Assembly: GCA_017474515.1 (NCBI GenBank)
Contig: JAFVHN010000080.1
Coordinates: forward strand, 1-39,523
Direction: 5' to 3'
DNA length: 39,523 nucleotides
From: Prevotella sp.
GTDB lineage: Bacteria; Bacteroidota; Bacteroidia; Bacteroidales; Bacteroidaceae
Below are positions 6,661-14,509 of the stretch, piece after piece. The notes beneath the pieces are model-generated. The model saw nothing but the letters and a program-made list of their open reading frames with translations, was not told the origin of the DNA and searched no databases. How positions within the stretch are numbered: the stretch's first letter is position 1; every line of letters starts with the position of its first letter. The position numbers and the translations under genes are program-made.

Positions 6661-6880
6661 GGATTTTGTCAAGATTTTTCAAGGATTTTTAGGTGCCCAA
6701 AAGAGTTTGACCGCAAATTTCAAGGGGAAATCTTCAAAATCTCTCTCCTCAATCTTCAAGATCTCTCCCCGAAATTTGCGGTCAAACCAAGCGAAGTTTA
6801 TAAACTATTGATATGCAATAACTTACGGAACAGGTGCAAAATCAGCAGATTTTGTCAAATATTTTTACCAATTTTCACCT
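6661..6880 (+). repeat. Interspersed structured element, copy 2 (complete)
   Basis: About 220 bases. It starts GGATTTTGTCAAGATTTTTC and ends with TTTTGTCAAATATTTTTACC, so the two ends form a diverged direct repeat. In between, GTTTGACCGCAAATTTC (6705-6721) is perfectly complementary to 6771-6787, enclosing 49 bases with two near-copies of a TCTTCAA-ATCTC word. Nearly the same frame occurs at 16692-16909 and 30963-31180. Confidence 0.85.
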
Positions 6881-6948
6881 ATGAAACTATCCCCCTGTTT
6901 TCGTCTGAACTCCTTGACTCAGGGACTTGCGAACTCCAGGTAAAAAGC

Positions 6949-8223
6949 CTATTTGTTGGCGGCCTGCAAATTGGTTGTCAACGGCATGAAGCACAGAGCG
7001 CGGGTGCCGGTGTGTACCGAGTCGAAGGACACCTGGCGGCCGTCGGGACTGACACGCGGATGGAGGTCGCAACACCAGTTGCGGTAACTGTCGGGCGACT
7101 GGAATCGCTTCGGCGACTTCAGGTCGGCAATGAGAGTGGCCTCGTCGGTGTCGAGGTTGACGAGGTAGAGCTTGGCATAGCGGCGGCTGTCGGGATAGGT
7201 GTCGGTGATGAAGAACGGCGTGCCGGGGACGAACGACTGGTGGCCGTCGCTGTTGAGCGTGGGAGCCACGCGGCGATAGGTGCCCATGGTGTGGTCGCTG
7301 AAAAGGTAGTGGCCGTCGGTGCCGTTCACCTGGCAGTAGGCGAGGATGCCCCAGCGGCTGTCCCACACATAGTGCGACACCATGCCCGAGGTGGGCGAAA
7401 TGTGGAGGTCGCTGCCGTCGAGGCGGCACGTCATCAGCCTCGAGAAGCGCTTCTCGGGGTCGTTGTGGCGCCAGCGGTGCATAAAGATGATGCGCTGGCC
7501 GTCGGGCGAGAACTCGGTGTGGGTGACGAAGTGGCGGGCGCCCGTCATGGTCTTGTCGGGCTGCATGGCGGCCAGCTGCTCCAGCGAGAAGAGCAGGCGG
7601 CGGTCGCCGGTGGAGAGGTCGAGCAGGAAAAGGCCTGTGTCGGCGGGTGCCGGCTGGTCGAGCATGCTGTCGTCCTCGATGTTGTAGCCGTAGCCCGGCA
7701 TCATTTCGTTCAGGCGGCGATAGCTGAAGGTGGTGGCCATGCGTCCGTCGGGGCTCACCGTGTCGATGGGGTAGGGCACGATGTGGTTGTCGGAGCCGTC
7801 GGTGCTGAGGATTTGTGCGCACAGGCGGTCTTCGGAACAGGTGTTGAAAATGAACCTCACCGACGATTTTCCCATCCATTGCAGGCGGCATCCCTTGTGG
7901 TAGCCCCAGGCGAGGCTGGTGCCCGCGGGGGTGAAGGTGCTCAGGTCGCCGTCCCACCAGCCGATGGTGAGCGGGTCGTCGGGGCGTGGCATGCGCAAGG
8001 GGATTTCCAGCTTGCAACCTAAGACGTGGCGGCCGTCGGGGGCCACGGGGCTGAGGTCGTGAAATCCCCAGAAGAAGCCCTCGCGCAGGGTGATGGGGGC
8101 TGCGGAGAAATTGGGCTTGTCGGGCAGCAGGTCCATCAGGTTCTGGTAGGTGTTGCGTATGAAGAGCTTGATGCGCGGGTTGCCTTTCACGGCATCATAG
8201 ACAATTTTCTCTATCTTGTTCAT
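6949..8223 (-). CDS. Beta-propeller protein of the polysaccharide locus (oligogalacturonate-lyase-like fold)
   Basis: 424 residues with no signal peptide or membrane helix, so cytoplasmic as far as can be seen. Several PD40/WD-type blades are visible through repeated S-P-D-G strands: TVSPDGRMATTF, HTEFSPDGQRIIF and HPRVSPDGRQVSF, plus a first APDGRHVLG. The pattern of histidines before the SPDG strands (HTEFSPDG, DGHQSF, DLHPRVSPDG) resembles seven-bladed oligogalacturonate lyases (family PL22), where such histidines bind metal and substrate; this is a resemblance, not a demonstrated assignment. Its place between glycosyltransferase and aldolase genes suggests a role in making or trimming the polymer. 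It could also be a non-catalytic scaffold. Confidence 0.7.
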   Translation of the reverse strand: MNKIEKIVYDAVKGNPRIKLFIRNTYQNLMDLLPDKPNFSAAPITLREGFFWGFHDLSPVAPDGRHVLGCKLEIPLRMPRPDDPLTIGWWDGDLSTFTPAGTSLAWGYHKGCRLQWMGKSSVRFIFNTCSEDRLCAQILSTDGSDNHIVPYPIDTVSPDGRMATTFSYRRLNEMMPGYGYNIEDDSMLDQPAPADTGLFLLDLSTGDRRLLFSLEQLAAMQPDKTMTGARHFVTHTEFSPDGQRIIFMHRWRHNDPEKRFSRLMTCRLDGSDLHISPTSGMVSHYVWDSRWGILAYCQVNGTDGHYLFSDHTMGTYRRVAPTLNSDGHQSFVPGTPFFITDTYPDSRRYAKLYLVNLDTDEATLIADLKSPKRFQSPDSYRNWCCDLHPRVSPDGRQVSFDSVHTGTRALCFMPLTTNLQAANK

Positions 8224-8367
8224 TTTCTTTATTTCTACGGAGGTTTATTTTTCTCTTTTATTCTACGGCTTTTTTATCTCTAAGGAGTTTTTCTCTACGG
8301 CTTGTTTTTTATCTCTAAGGAGTTTTTGGAGTAAAGGAGTTTCACTTAAAACTGGCGGTAGCAAATT

Positions 8368-8456
8368 CTTCACTCTTCACTCATCACTCTTCACTTTAAA
8401 AACTGGCGGTAGCAAATTCTTCACTCTTCACTCTTCACTAAAAAAACTCTTCACTT
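8368..8456. repeat. CTTCACT heptamer repeat in a duplicated 50-base unit
   Basis: CTTCACT or CATCACT occurs four times in tandem at 8368-8395 and three times at 8419-8439, each series preceded by ACTGGCGGTAGCAAATT, with one more partial word near 8447. The repeat lies between the glycosyltransferase stop (8468) and the beta-propeller start (8223). Upstream at 8278-8330 the words CTCTAAGGAGTTT recur. No promoter is seen. Confidence 0.8.
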
Positions 8457-8467
8457 AAAAAGACTTT

Positions 8468-9322
8468 TTACTCGTACCATGTCTTTAAGATGTAAGAAAT
8501 GGCTTGGCGGTTGTATTTGCAATAGCGGGCCAGCGGCATCTGACCTGTTGAGGCGTGCTCTTGGTCGGTCACCCGTATGCGGGGACGGTATTCCACGCGC
8601 AGGGCGGCGTTGCGGGCCAGTTCGGCCAGATGGATTTCCTCGCAGAAGAGGAAGACGGGGTAGTGGAGTTTCCCCACGGCGGCGAAGAACTCGCGCGTGA
8701 GGATGATGAACGACCCGTGGCCGGCGTAGATGCTTTCGCCGTCGGCACATTGTGAGGCGGCACTCTTCTTGCGCCCTGACAACCAGCGATATAGGGCGTA
8801 GAGCGGCGGAAGGCTGAAGATGAGCTTCAGTTGGCGCAACTTGCCGGCGGCGTAGCGGTGGAGCAGCTTCGGGTTCATGTCCTTCTTTTCAAGGGTTGAC
8901 CAGATGGACGGTGCCAGCCAGGCCGTGCCCTTGGCGGCAGGGGCCTGTAGCAGTTCGGTGAAGAAATCGGGAGCCAGGGTCACATCGACATTGCTGATGA
9001 TGACCAGGTCGTAGGCCGTGGCGTCTTTCTCGTTGAGAATGCTGATGGCGGCAGGCAGGTAGCCCTCGTTGCCGAGCTGGCGCAGCTCGACGTTCAGACC
9101 TTCGTAGCCGTTGAGGGCGAACGGCTTGCGGCGGGTGGAATTGTCGGCGATGCACACATCGACCGACGGGCGCTCGGCGGACGAACAACGGGCAAGGGCC
9201 GCGCTGATGCTGCGCAGGTAGTTGGACAAAAAGGCGTAGGAGTTATAGTTGACGGGAATGAAAAGAATGGAAGCCCGCCCTGTTGCTCCCGCATTGCCGT
9301 CTATAGTTTTGTCGTTTGTCAT
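8468..9322 (-). CDS. Family 2 glycosyltransferase
   Basis: 284 residues, GT-A fold. ILFIPVNYNS at 19-28, CIADNST at 57-63, LGNEGYLPA at 83-91 and the metal site SNVDVTL at 110-116, where the usual D-x-D is VDV, are consistent with a rhamnosyltransferase-like GT2. GHGSFIILTREFF in the second half is the typical acceptor-side segment. It should act on the cytoplasmic face on the lipid-linked repeat unit. The start ATG at 9322 lies inside a 7-base tandem repeat (9307-9385), and residues 1-6 are encoded by it. No other ATG precedes the domain, so the start is likely. A change of one repeat unit downstream of the ATG would shift the frame. Confidence 0.87.
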   Translation of the reverse strand: MTNDKTIDGNAGATGRASILFIPVNYNSYAFLSNYLRSISAALARCSSAERPSVDVCIADNSTRRKPFALNGYEGLNVELRQLGNEGYLPAAISILNEKDATAYDLVIISNVDVTLAPDFFTELLQAPAAKGTAWLAPSIWSTLEKKDMNPKLLHRYAAGKLRQLKLIFSLPPLYALYRWLSGRKKSAASQCADGESIYAGHGSFIILTREFFAAVGKLHYPVFLFCEEIHLAELARNAALRVEYRPRIRVTDQEHASTGQMPLARYCKYNRQAISYILKTWYE

Positions 9323-9385
9323 TTGTCAATTATCATTTGGCACAAATGCCTTTGTCGTTTATCCTTTATCCATTGTCATTTAGCG
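9307..9385. repeat. TTTGTCA-type heptamer repeat spanning a start and a stop codon
   Basis: About eleven 7-base words (TTTTGTC, GTTTGTC, ATTTGTC, AATTATC, ATTTGGC, then TTTGTCG, TTTATCC twice, ATTGTCA, TTTAGCG) run from 9307 to 9385 with one 9-base interruption. The array covers the start codon of the glycosyltransferase (9320-9322) and the stop codon of the flippase (9380-9382). Confidence 0.8.
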
Positions 9386-10663
9386 TAAGCGCAAATGATG
9401 CCACCATACCACCCATGCGCAAAGGGCCTGGAACACCGATGTAACCACGAAGGCCCAGCTGTATTGGGGCAGGGTGTGGGCGTAGTGGAAAAGAATGAAC
9501 ATCAGCACGAAAGCCCCGCCGAGGATGAAGGTGTTGAAAGGCACCACGCTCACGGCATCGATGGGATTCTTGTAAAGCAGGTAGATGGCCTGTGGAAGAA
9601 TGGAAAAAATGAGCATGCGCGAAAGCTCGTCGGCCACCAGGTAGTCGGAAGAAAAGAACAGGCGGATGAGCAGGCGGATGAACACATAGAAAACAATGGT
9701 GATGGCCGCCGCCGCAGCAAGGTAAATGAGGGTGAGCTTGCGGATGAAGCGGTTGGCCTGCTGCGACTTGCCCTCGGCCATGGAGCGCGACACATAGGGC
9801 AGCAGGATGATGCCCATGAAGGTGAACACCGGCGTGGCCATGTTCACAAACGTCAGCCCCACGCTATAGTAGGCCACAGAAGCCAGGTCGGTGTGCTGGC
9901 TGAGATATACCAGTGGAAATGCCGACAGGGAGAAATAGAAAAAATCGCCCACCAGTCGGCCGCTGGAGTATTTCACGATGATGGTGAACTGTTGGCGGAT
10001 GCCCGCCAGGTGGCGGCGGCGGAAAAGGATGAACCGCGTGTGGAACAGTTCGTAGGTGAAATATACAATGACAATGAACAGGGTGATGGCCAGCCACGAA
10101 AGGAAAACGCGCGTGGAACTGACGACCGGCAACACAAGCAACGGCACCACAATGGACAGCTGTACAAGCAGTTGGCAGAAATTGAAGTGGCGGAAACGGC
10201 CTTGGCCGCGGTAATAGGCATAGATGAACGAGGCCAGGGTGAACGAGAAGGCGTAGCCGATGGCAATGTAGTAGAGCCAGCTGTCGCCGCCGGGACCGAT
10301 GACCAGTTGCTGAATGTGGTCGCTGAACACGACGCATGCCAGTACCAGCACCAGCGACACCAGGAGCACATAGGCCACCGAGGCGTGGAGAAGCGAAAGA
10401 ATGGTGGCGTGAAGTTTCTGGCCGCGGTAAAGTGCAATGTAGCGCGGAAGGGCGATGCCCGTGCCGGCCAGCATGACAAACGACAGCACCGAGGCGCTGC
10501 GCTTCACAACATTGTATTGTCCGAAGTCGTCAACACTCATGCGGTTGCTCAGGATTTTGTTGATGGCAAACGACGAAAGCATGATGAGCAACTGCACACA
10601 GAAAGTGAGGAGAATGTCCTTCCCCATGTCTGAACGCAGCTTATTCTTCAATGCTTCAATCAT
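9380..10663 (-). CDS. wzx: Polysaccharide flippase, Wzx/MATE-like
   Basis: 427 residues with about 12 hydrophobic segments and almost no long soluble region, as in Polysacc_synt (PF01943) flippases that move the lipid-linked repeat unit to the periplasmic face. The first helices (ILLTFCVQLLIMLSSFAIN), FGQYNVVKRSASVL and the mid-protein VYLSQHTDLASVAYYSVGLTF fit that family. The start at 10663 (MIEALKNKL) overlaps the polymerase stop as ATGA; the longer frame to 10876 lies inside the polymerase gene and is rejected. Flippases diverge fast, so the name rests on topology and context. Confidence 0.85.
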   Translation of the reverse strand: MIEALKNKLRSDMGKDILLTFCVQLLIMLSSFAINKILSNRMSVDDFGQYNVVKRSASVLSFVMLAGTGIALPRYIALYRGQKLHATILSLLHASVAYVLLVSLVLVLACVVFSDHIQQLVIGPGGDSWLYYIAIGYAFSFTLASFIYAYYRGQGRFRHFNFCQLLVQLSIVVPLLVLPVVSSTRVFLSWLAITLFIVIVYFTYELFHTRFILFRRRHLAGIRQQFTIIVKYSSGRLVGDFFYFSLSAFPLVYLSQHTDLASVAYYSVGLTFVNMATPVFTFMGIILLPYVSRSMAEGKSQQANRFIRKLTLIYLAAAAAITIVFYVFIRLLIRLFFSSDYLVADELSRMLIFSILPQAIYLLYKNPIDAVSVVPFNTFILGGAFVLMFILFHYAHTLPQYSWAFVVTSVFQALCAWVVWWHHLRLR

Positions 10664-11946
10664 TTGGCGGCGGGTTTTGTTGACGTTGACGGCTCCTGCT
10701 TTTGCAAGAAGAGGAATACGAAATAGGCAAACGCGAACATGGTTAGAATGCTCGTGTAGGCATAGATGGAGGCCACGAACGACCACAGCACATAAATATA
10801 TACCGCCACAAGGAAAGTCTGGCAGAAACAGGTGGCCGAGCGGCGGTTGATGCTCTTGCGGGCCTTGTCGGAGCAAAAGCCGAACACAAACAGGATGGCC
10901 ACGGTGAGCGGCTCGCCAAAGTCCTCTATCAGCGGACGGAAAATGGTATATACGTTGGAAATGCCATAGAAACCGTTGGTGCCTATCTGCGTGAACTCCG
11001 TGTAAATGCCGCTCACGCGGTTGGTGATGCCCAACAGGTTGCTCACGCCCATGAACGTCATGGCGCCGTAGGTGTGTTCCGACAGTTCATAGGATGAATA
11101 CCACAGGTCGAAACAGTGGTGATGGCCAAGAGCGTAGGTCACGAATTTCTGGCTGATGTCGGTAAGGGCGCGGGTGCTCAGTTCGCCCGTGCGGAACACC
11201 AGCGAAAGGAACAATATGGCGAGGAAAAGGAAAAAGCCCAGGATGATGAAAAAGAAATACCGGAACTTGACGCGTAGCGACAGGCGGTAGCTGAACGAAC
11301 ATACCACATAGCCGGCAAACCAGAGGATGAACCCGACAATCATTCCCATCTTCATGGCTTGGGTGAGGGCGACGAAAATGCCGGGAATGACCGTCACGAT
11401 GCACAGAATCTTTGTCCAGCGCCCCACCATGCGGTAGCAGAAGCCGCCGATGACCGGCGACAAATAGGAAAAGACGAGGAAGAACTGGTTGAGCACGCTG
11501 TAGGTGTCGGCACCGGAATAGCGGTCCACCGACATTTCGCTGTTCATGTGCAAAAGCAGTGCCATGTTGAACAACGAAGTGAAGCTAAAGCCGTGAAGAT
11601 AAAGCGAATAAAGGGGATTGAACATGGAGGCCAGGATGAGCACCACCAGCAATGGGGTGGCCCGTTCCTTGCGGAAAGACAGCACATTCTCTCCTTCCAC
11701 GCTTTCGCCGGATTGTGTCATGTCGCACAGCCTGGTGCCCAAAGTGAAAGCCAGAACGCAGAAAAGGATGAAAATGGTGCCTGTATAGCGCTGTATGATG
11801 TAGTGGTTGAGAACAACGGCCATGCCCGACGAGAACATCCACCACAGGGAAAACATTCCTGCGGGTTCAAGCCGCAGGATATATTTTCTCGACAAGCCGA
11901 GGATCAGGAGAATAAGTATGACAATGACAAAAATCATTTCATTCAA
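10660..11946 (-). CDS. wzy: O-antigen/exopolysaccharide polymerase, Wzy-like
   Basis: 428 residues with 10-12 membrane segments and one larger periplasmic loop at about 270-335. The segment NGFYGISNVYTIFRPLIEDFG resembles the N-x-YT-x-FRP-x-x-DFG motif of oligosaccharide repeat-unit polymerases. It should link flipped repeat units at the periplasmic side, with chain length set by the co-polymerase encoded just upstream. The start is the ATG at 11946; a second ATG nine bases downstream is equally plausible. Its stop overlaps the flippase start. A basic, Pro/Thr-rich tail follows the last helix. Confidence 0.88.
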   Translation of the reverse strand: MNEMIFVIVILILLILGLSRKYILRLEPAGMFSLWWMFSSGMAVVLNHYIIQRYTGTIFILFCVLAFTLGTRLCDMTQSGESVEGENVLSFRKERATPLLVVLILASMFNPLYSLYLHGFSFTSLFNMALLLHMNSEMSVDRYSGADTYSVLNQFFLVFSYLSPVIGGFCYRMVGRWTKILCIVTVIPGIFVALTQAMKMGMIVGFILWFAGYVVCSFSYRLSLRVKFRYFFFIILGFFLFLAILFLSLVFRTGELSTRALTDISQKFVTYALGHHHCFDLWYSSYELSEHTYGAMTFMGVSNLLGITNRVSGIYTEFTQIGTNGFYGISNVYTIFRPLIEDFGEPLTVAILFVFGFCSDKARKSINRRSATCFCQTFLVAVYIYVLWSFVASIYAYTSILTMFAFAYFVFLFLQKQEPSTSTKPAAK

Positions 11947-11963
11947 GTTTCGCTTTCTTTTTT

Positions 11964-12042
11964 GGAGTTTAGGAGTTCAGACACACTTGCAGAAAACTCC
12001 TTTTCCTCAAATCATAAGAGGAGGCCTAAACTCCTGAACTCC
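11964..12042. repeat. GGAGTTTA words forming an inverted repeat
   Basis: GGAGTTTAGGAGTTCAG (11964-11980) can pair with CTAAACTCCTGAACTCC (12026-12042) with two mismatches. The arms are built of 8-base words (GGAGTTTA, GGAGTTCA). The structure sits between the kinase stop (12067) and the polymerase start (11946), where it could attenuate the operon. There is no T tract. Confidence 0.7.
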
Positions 12043-12066
12043 TTCAACTTACGAAAGTTGATGCTT

Positions 12067-14460
12067 TTAATCTTCTGTGGCGTATCCTCCGTAACCGTAG
12101 CCGTAGCCCGTGCGGTGATAGCGGCCCACGGTGGCATCGGTGCCGTTCAGAATGAGCGCCATGTTCTTGAGCTTCTTTTCGGCATAGATGTCCTCGATGA
12201 CGGGGAGCATGTCTTTCTCCAGCAGTCCGGAGCGCACGATGAAGATGCTCATGTCGGCCAGGTCGGCAATGATGTTCGTGTCGGCAACGATTTCCACCGG
12301 AGCGCAGTCCATGAAGATGTAGTCGTAGTCCTGTTTCAGCTCTTCCAGCAGCCGGTTGATGCGTCCGTTGGCCAGCAGTTCGGCGGGGTTCGGCGGAATG
12401 GTGCCGCACGGCAGGATGTCGAGCGTGCTGTTGTCGGGATGCTTCACCAGCAGGCTCTTCCAGTCGTCGGTCTGTTCCGAGAGATAGGTGGAAACGCCTT
12501 TCCTGGGCGAGTTGACATAGATGCTGAGCGAAGCCTTGCGCAGGTCGAGGTCCACCACGGCCACTTTCGAGCCTTTCAGGGCGAACGAGGCGGCCATGTT
12601 GATGGTGGAGAATGTTTTTCCGCTGCCGGGATTGATGGAAGTCACGAGGAAGGCGCGGGCATGATAGCTGTTGGACATAAACTCCAGATTGGTGCGCATC
12701 ACGCGGAACGCCTCGTTGATGATGTTTCGTTTCTTGGGCTGCACCAGTATGCGGTTCTTGGTGTCTTGCTTGCGCTTGCCTTTGAACTGCGGAATTTCGC
12801 CCACGAAGGGGATGCTGAGTGCTTCGATGTCCTTGCGTCCGCGGATGGTGGTGATGCTTCTTTCGCGGATAAAGAGTGCGGCGGCGGGAATGGCCAGTCC
12901 GAGCAACAATGCCAGCAGAGCCACGTTGCGCTTTACGGGGAACGAAGCCTTCTTGCGGCCCATCGGCGGCGTCAGGATGCGCAGGTTATAGGCGGTGAAG
13001 GCCTGCGAGAGCTGGTTTTCCTCGCGTTTTTGCAGCAAGAAGAGGTAGAGTTCCTGTTTCACCTTCTGCTGGCGTTCCGACGAAAGCAGGTGTGTGGCCT
13101 TTGCCGGACTCTCGGCAATCTTCGCGTTGTTCTGGTTCTCCTTGGCCTCAATGCCGCGAATTTCAATCTGCATCTGCTTGGCGCCGTTGTCGAGCGATGC
13201 CAGCACGGCCTTGCGCAGGGCTTCCAGCTGCTGGTCGTAGTCGGCCACGAGCGGGTGGTTCGAGCTGCTTCCGGCGGCCACGCGGTTGCGCTGAAGCACC
13301 AGCGTGTTGTAGTTGTTGAATATTTCGGTCAGGCTCTTGTCAAACGGCGTCAGGCCGGTGGGCAGGGGTTGCGTGGCCTGCGTCTTGTCGTTGAGGTATT
13401 CCTTGAAATACTGAATCATGTTGAGCTGGTTGCGTAGTTCGGTCAGCTGAACATTGGCGGCATTGGCGTTCGACATATACATGTGGGCCGAGGCCATCAC
13501 GTCGGGTGTCAGGTTCTGGCTCTTGTAGCGCGAAATGTCGTTGTCAACGTCGCCCAGTTCCTTTTCCAATAGTCTCAGCCTGTCCTCAATGAACTTGCTG
13601 GAGCTCATGGCCACCTGGTTCTTGTCGTTGATCCAGTCTTCCTTGTACACCTCGAGTATTTCGTTGAGCACGTCCACGGCCCTTTGCTTCGACACGTCCT
13701 TGTAGTTCATCTTGATGATGGCGGCGTCGCGGCTTGTCACCACAGCCGAGAAGTTTTTCGACAACCTCTCTTGCGTCACGATGGGGTCTTGCTTCTCTAT
13801 GTGTATGGTCACGTCGTCCTTCAGGTCCTTCAGGTATGGGGTGGCTTTCACCGTCACCTTGCCGACGGGTGTCTGCACGGTGGTGTTCACCTTTCCGCTC
13901 AGCTCGCTGTCGTCTTTCTCCTTTTTGTTGCCGTTTTCCTCAATGACCTTGTAGAATTTCTTCATGGTGAACATGCCGTCTTTCTTCAGGTTGACGACCA
14001 TGCCGGCGGCGTCTTCATCCGAAAGGTCGTCGAAGTTCACGGTGATGGGCAGGTCCTTGCCGTAGAGGTCTTTGTCGCGCAGGCCCTTCACCGTGTAGCT
14101 CACGTTGAGGTGCATGCGTTTCACCACGTTATAAAGTAAGTAGTCGGACTGTATGGCCCCCAGTTCGTTATAAACGTTGAGCGTTGACCCGAACAGCCCG
14201 CCCAGCTCGGCCATGTTGCCGAAGGCGCCCATGCCTCCGCCGTTGTTCTCGTCGTCCTTGATGAGGATTTCGGCTTTACGGGTGAACACGGGCTGGGTGA
14301 CCACAATGAATGCCGCTGCCAGCAGTGCGGCAACGACCAACGATAGTGCAAACCATTTCCAGTTGTCAAGACAAAGCAGGTAGAAGTTCTTCAGTGTGAG
14401 GTTGTTGCTCGTCTTGATGCGCGAGGGCACTTTCGATATGTTGTTCTCTTCAGTATTCAT
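12067..14460 (-). CDS. wzc: Polysaccharide co-polymerase with BY-kinase domain (Wzc type)
   Basis: 797 residues. N-terminal Wzz domain with a first membrane helix at about 34-54, a long periplasmic coiled-coil region, a GNVR-like PMGRKKASFPVKRN segment before the second helix (about 510-530), then a cytoplasmic bacterial tyrosine kinase. Walker A INPGSGKTF is at about 607-615, Walker A' VAVVDLDLRKASL follows, and Walker B YIFMDCAP is at about 714-721. The C-terminal tail has five tyrosines (RYHRTGYGYGYGGYATED), the usual autophosphorylation cluster. It regulates chain length and export with the Wza-type lipoprotein encoded 49 bases upstream. Full length and intact. Confidence 0.95.
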   Translation of the reverse strand: MNTEENNISKVPSRIKTSNNLTLKNFYLLCLDNWKWFALSLVVAALLAAAFIVVTQPVFTRKAEILIKDDENNGGGMGAFGNMAELGGLFGSTLNVYNELGAIQSDYLLYNVVKRMHLNVSYTVKGLRDKDLYGKDLPITVNFDDLSDEDAAGMVVNLKKDGMFTMKKFYKVIEENGNKKEKDDSELSGKVNTTVQTPVGKVTVKATPYLKDLKDDVTIHIEKQDPIVTQERLSKNFSAVVTSRDAAIIKMNYKDVSKQRAVDVLNEILEVYKEDWINDKNQVAMSSSKFIEDRLRLLEKELGDVDNDISRYKSQNLTPDVMASAHMYMSNANAANVQLTELRNQLNMIQYFKEYLNDKTQATQPLPTGLTPFDKSLTEIFNNYNTLVLQRNRVAAGSSSNHPLVADYDQQLEALRKAVLASLDNGAKQMQIEIRGIEAKENQNNAKIAESPAKATHLLSSERQQKVKQELYLFLLQKREENQLSQAFTAYNLRILTPPMGRKKASFPVKRNVALLALLLGLAIPAAALFIRERSITTIRGRKDIEALSIPFVGEIPQFKGKRKQDTKNRILVQPKKRNIINEAFRVMRTNLEFMSNSYHARAFLVTSINPGSGKTFSTINMAASFALKGSKVAVVDLDLRKASLSIYVNSPRKGVSTYLSEQTDDWKSLLVKHPDNSTLDILPCGTIPPNPAELLANGRINRLLEELKQDYDYIFMDCAPVEIVADTNIIADLADMSIFIVRSGLLEKDMLPVIEDIYAEKKLKNMALILNGTDATVGRYHRTGYGYGYGGYATED

Positions 14461-14509
14461 TATATAAAAACTTGGTAAAGGGGGAGAAAGGGCAGGCCGT
14501 CACCTTTTA

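Larger units (their letters stand above)
6057..6948. other. Gene-free interval filled by the composite interspersed element
   Basis: These 892 bases hold the leader and promoter of the aldolase operon (6057-6139), the GCC-rich module, two ACATAC modules and the structured element copy 2. ORFs here only translate the repeats. The interval separates the two halves of the polysaccharide locus. Confidence 0.8.

Noticed and set aside
6199-6880. Possible CRISPR array in the repeated DNA
   Set aside because: The repeats are palindromic modules and short tandem words without constant-length unique spacers, and no cas gene is in the window.
6634-8022. 462-codon plus-strand open frame
   Set aside because: It begins in the interspersed repeat and runs antisense to the beta-propeller gene; the composition is of shadow type.
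11359-13437. 692-codon plus-strand open frame opposite the polymerase and kinase genes
   Set aside because: It crosses two well-supported minus-strand genes and their gap; its translation is rich in His, Val and Glu without known motifs, as expected of an antisense shadow in GC-rich coding DNA with few TTA, CTA or TCA codons.
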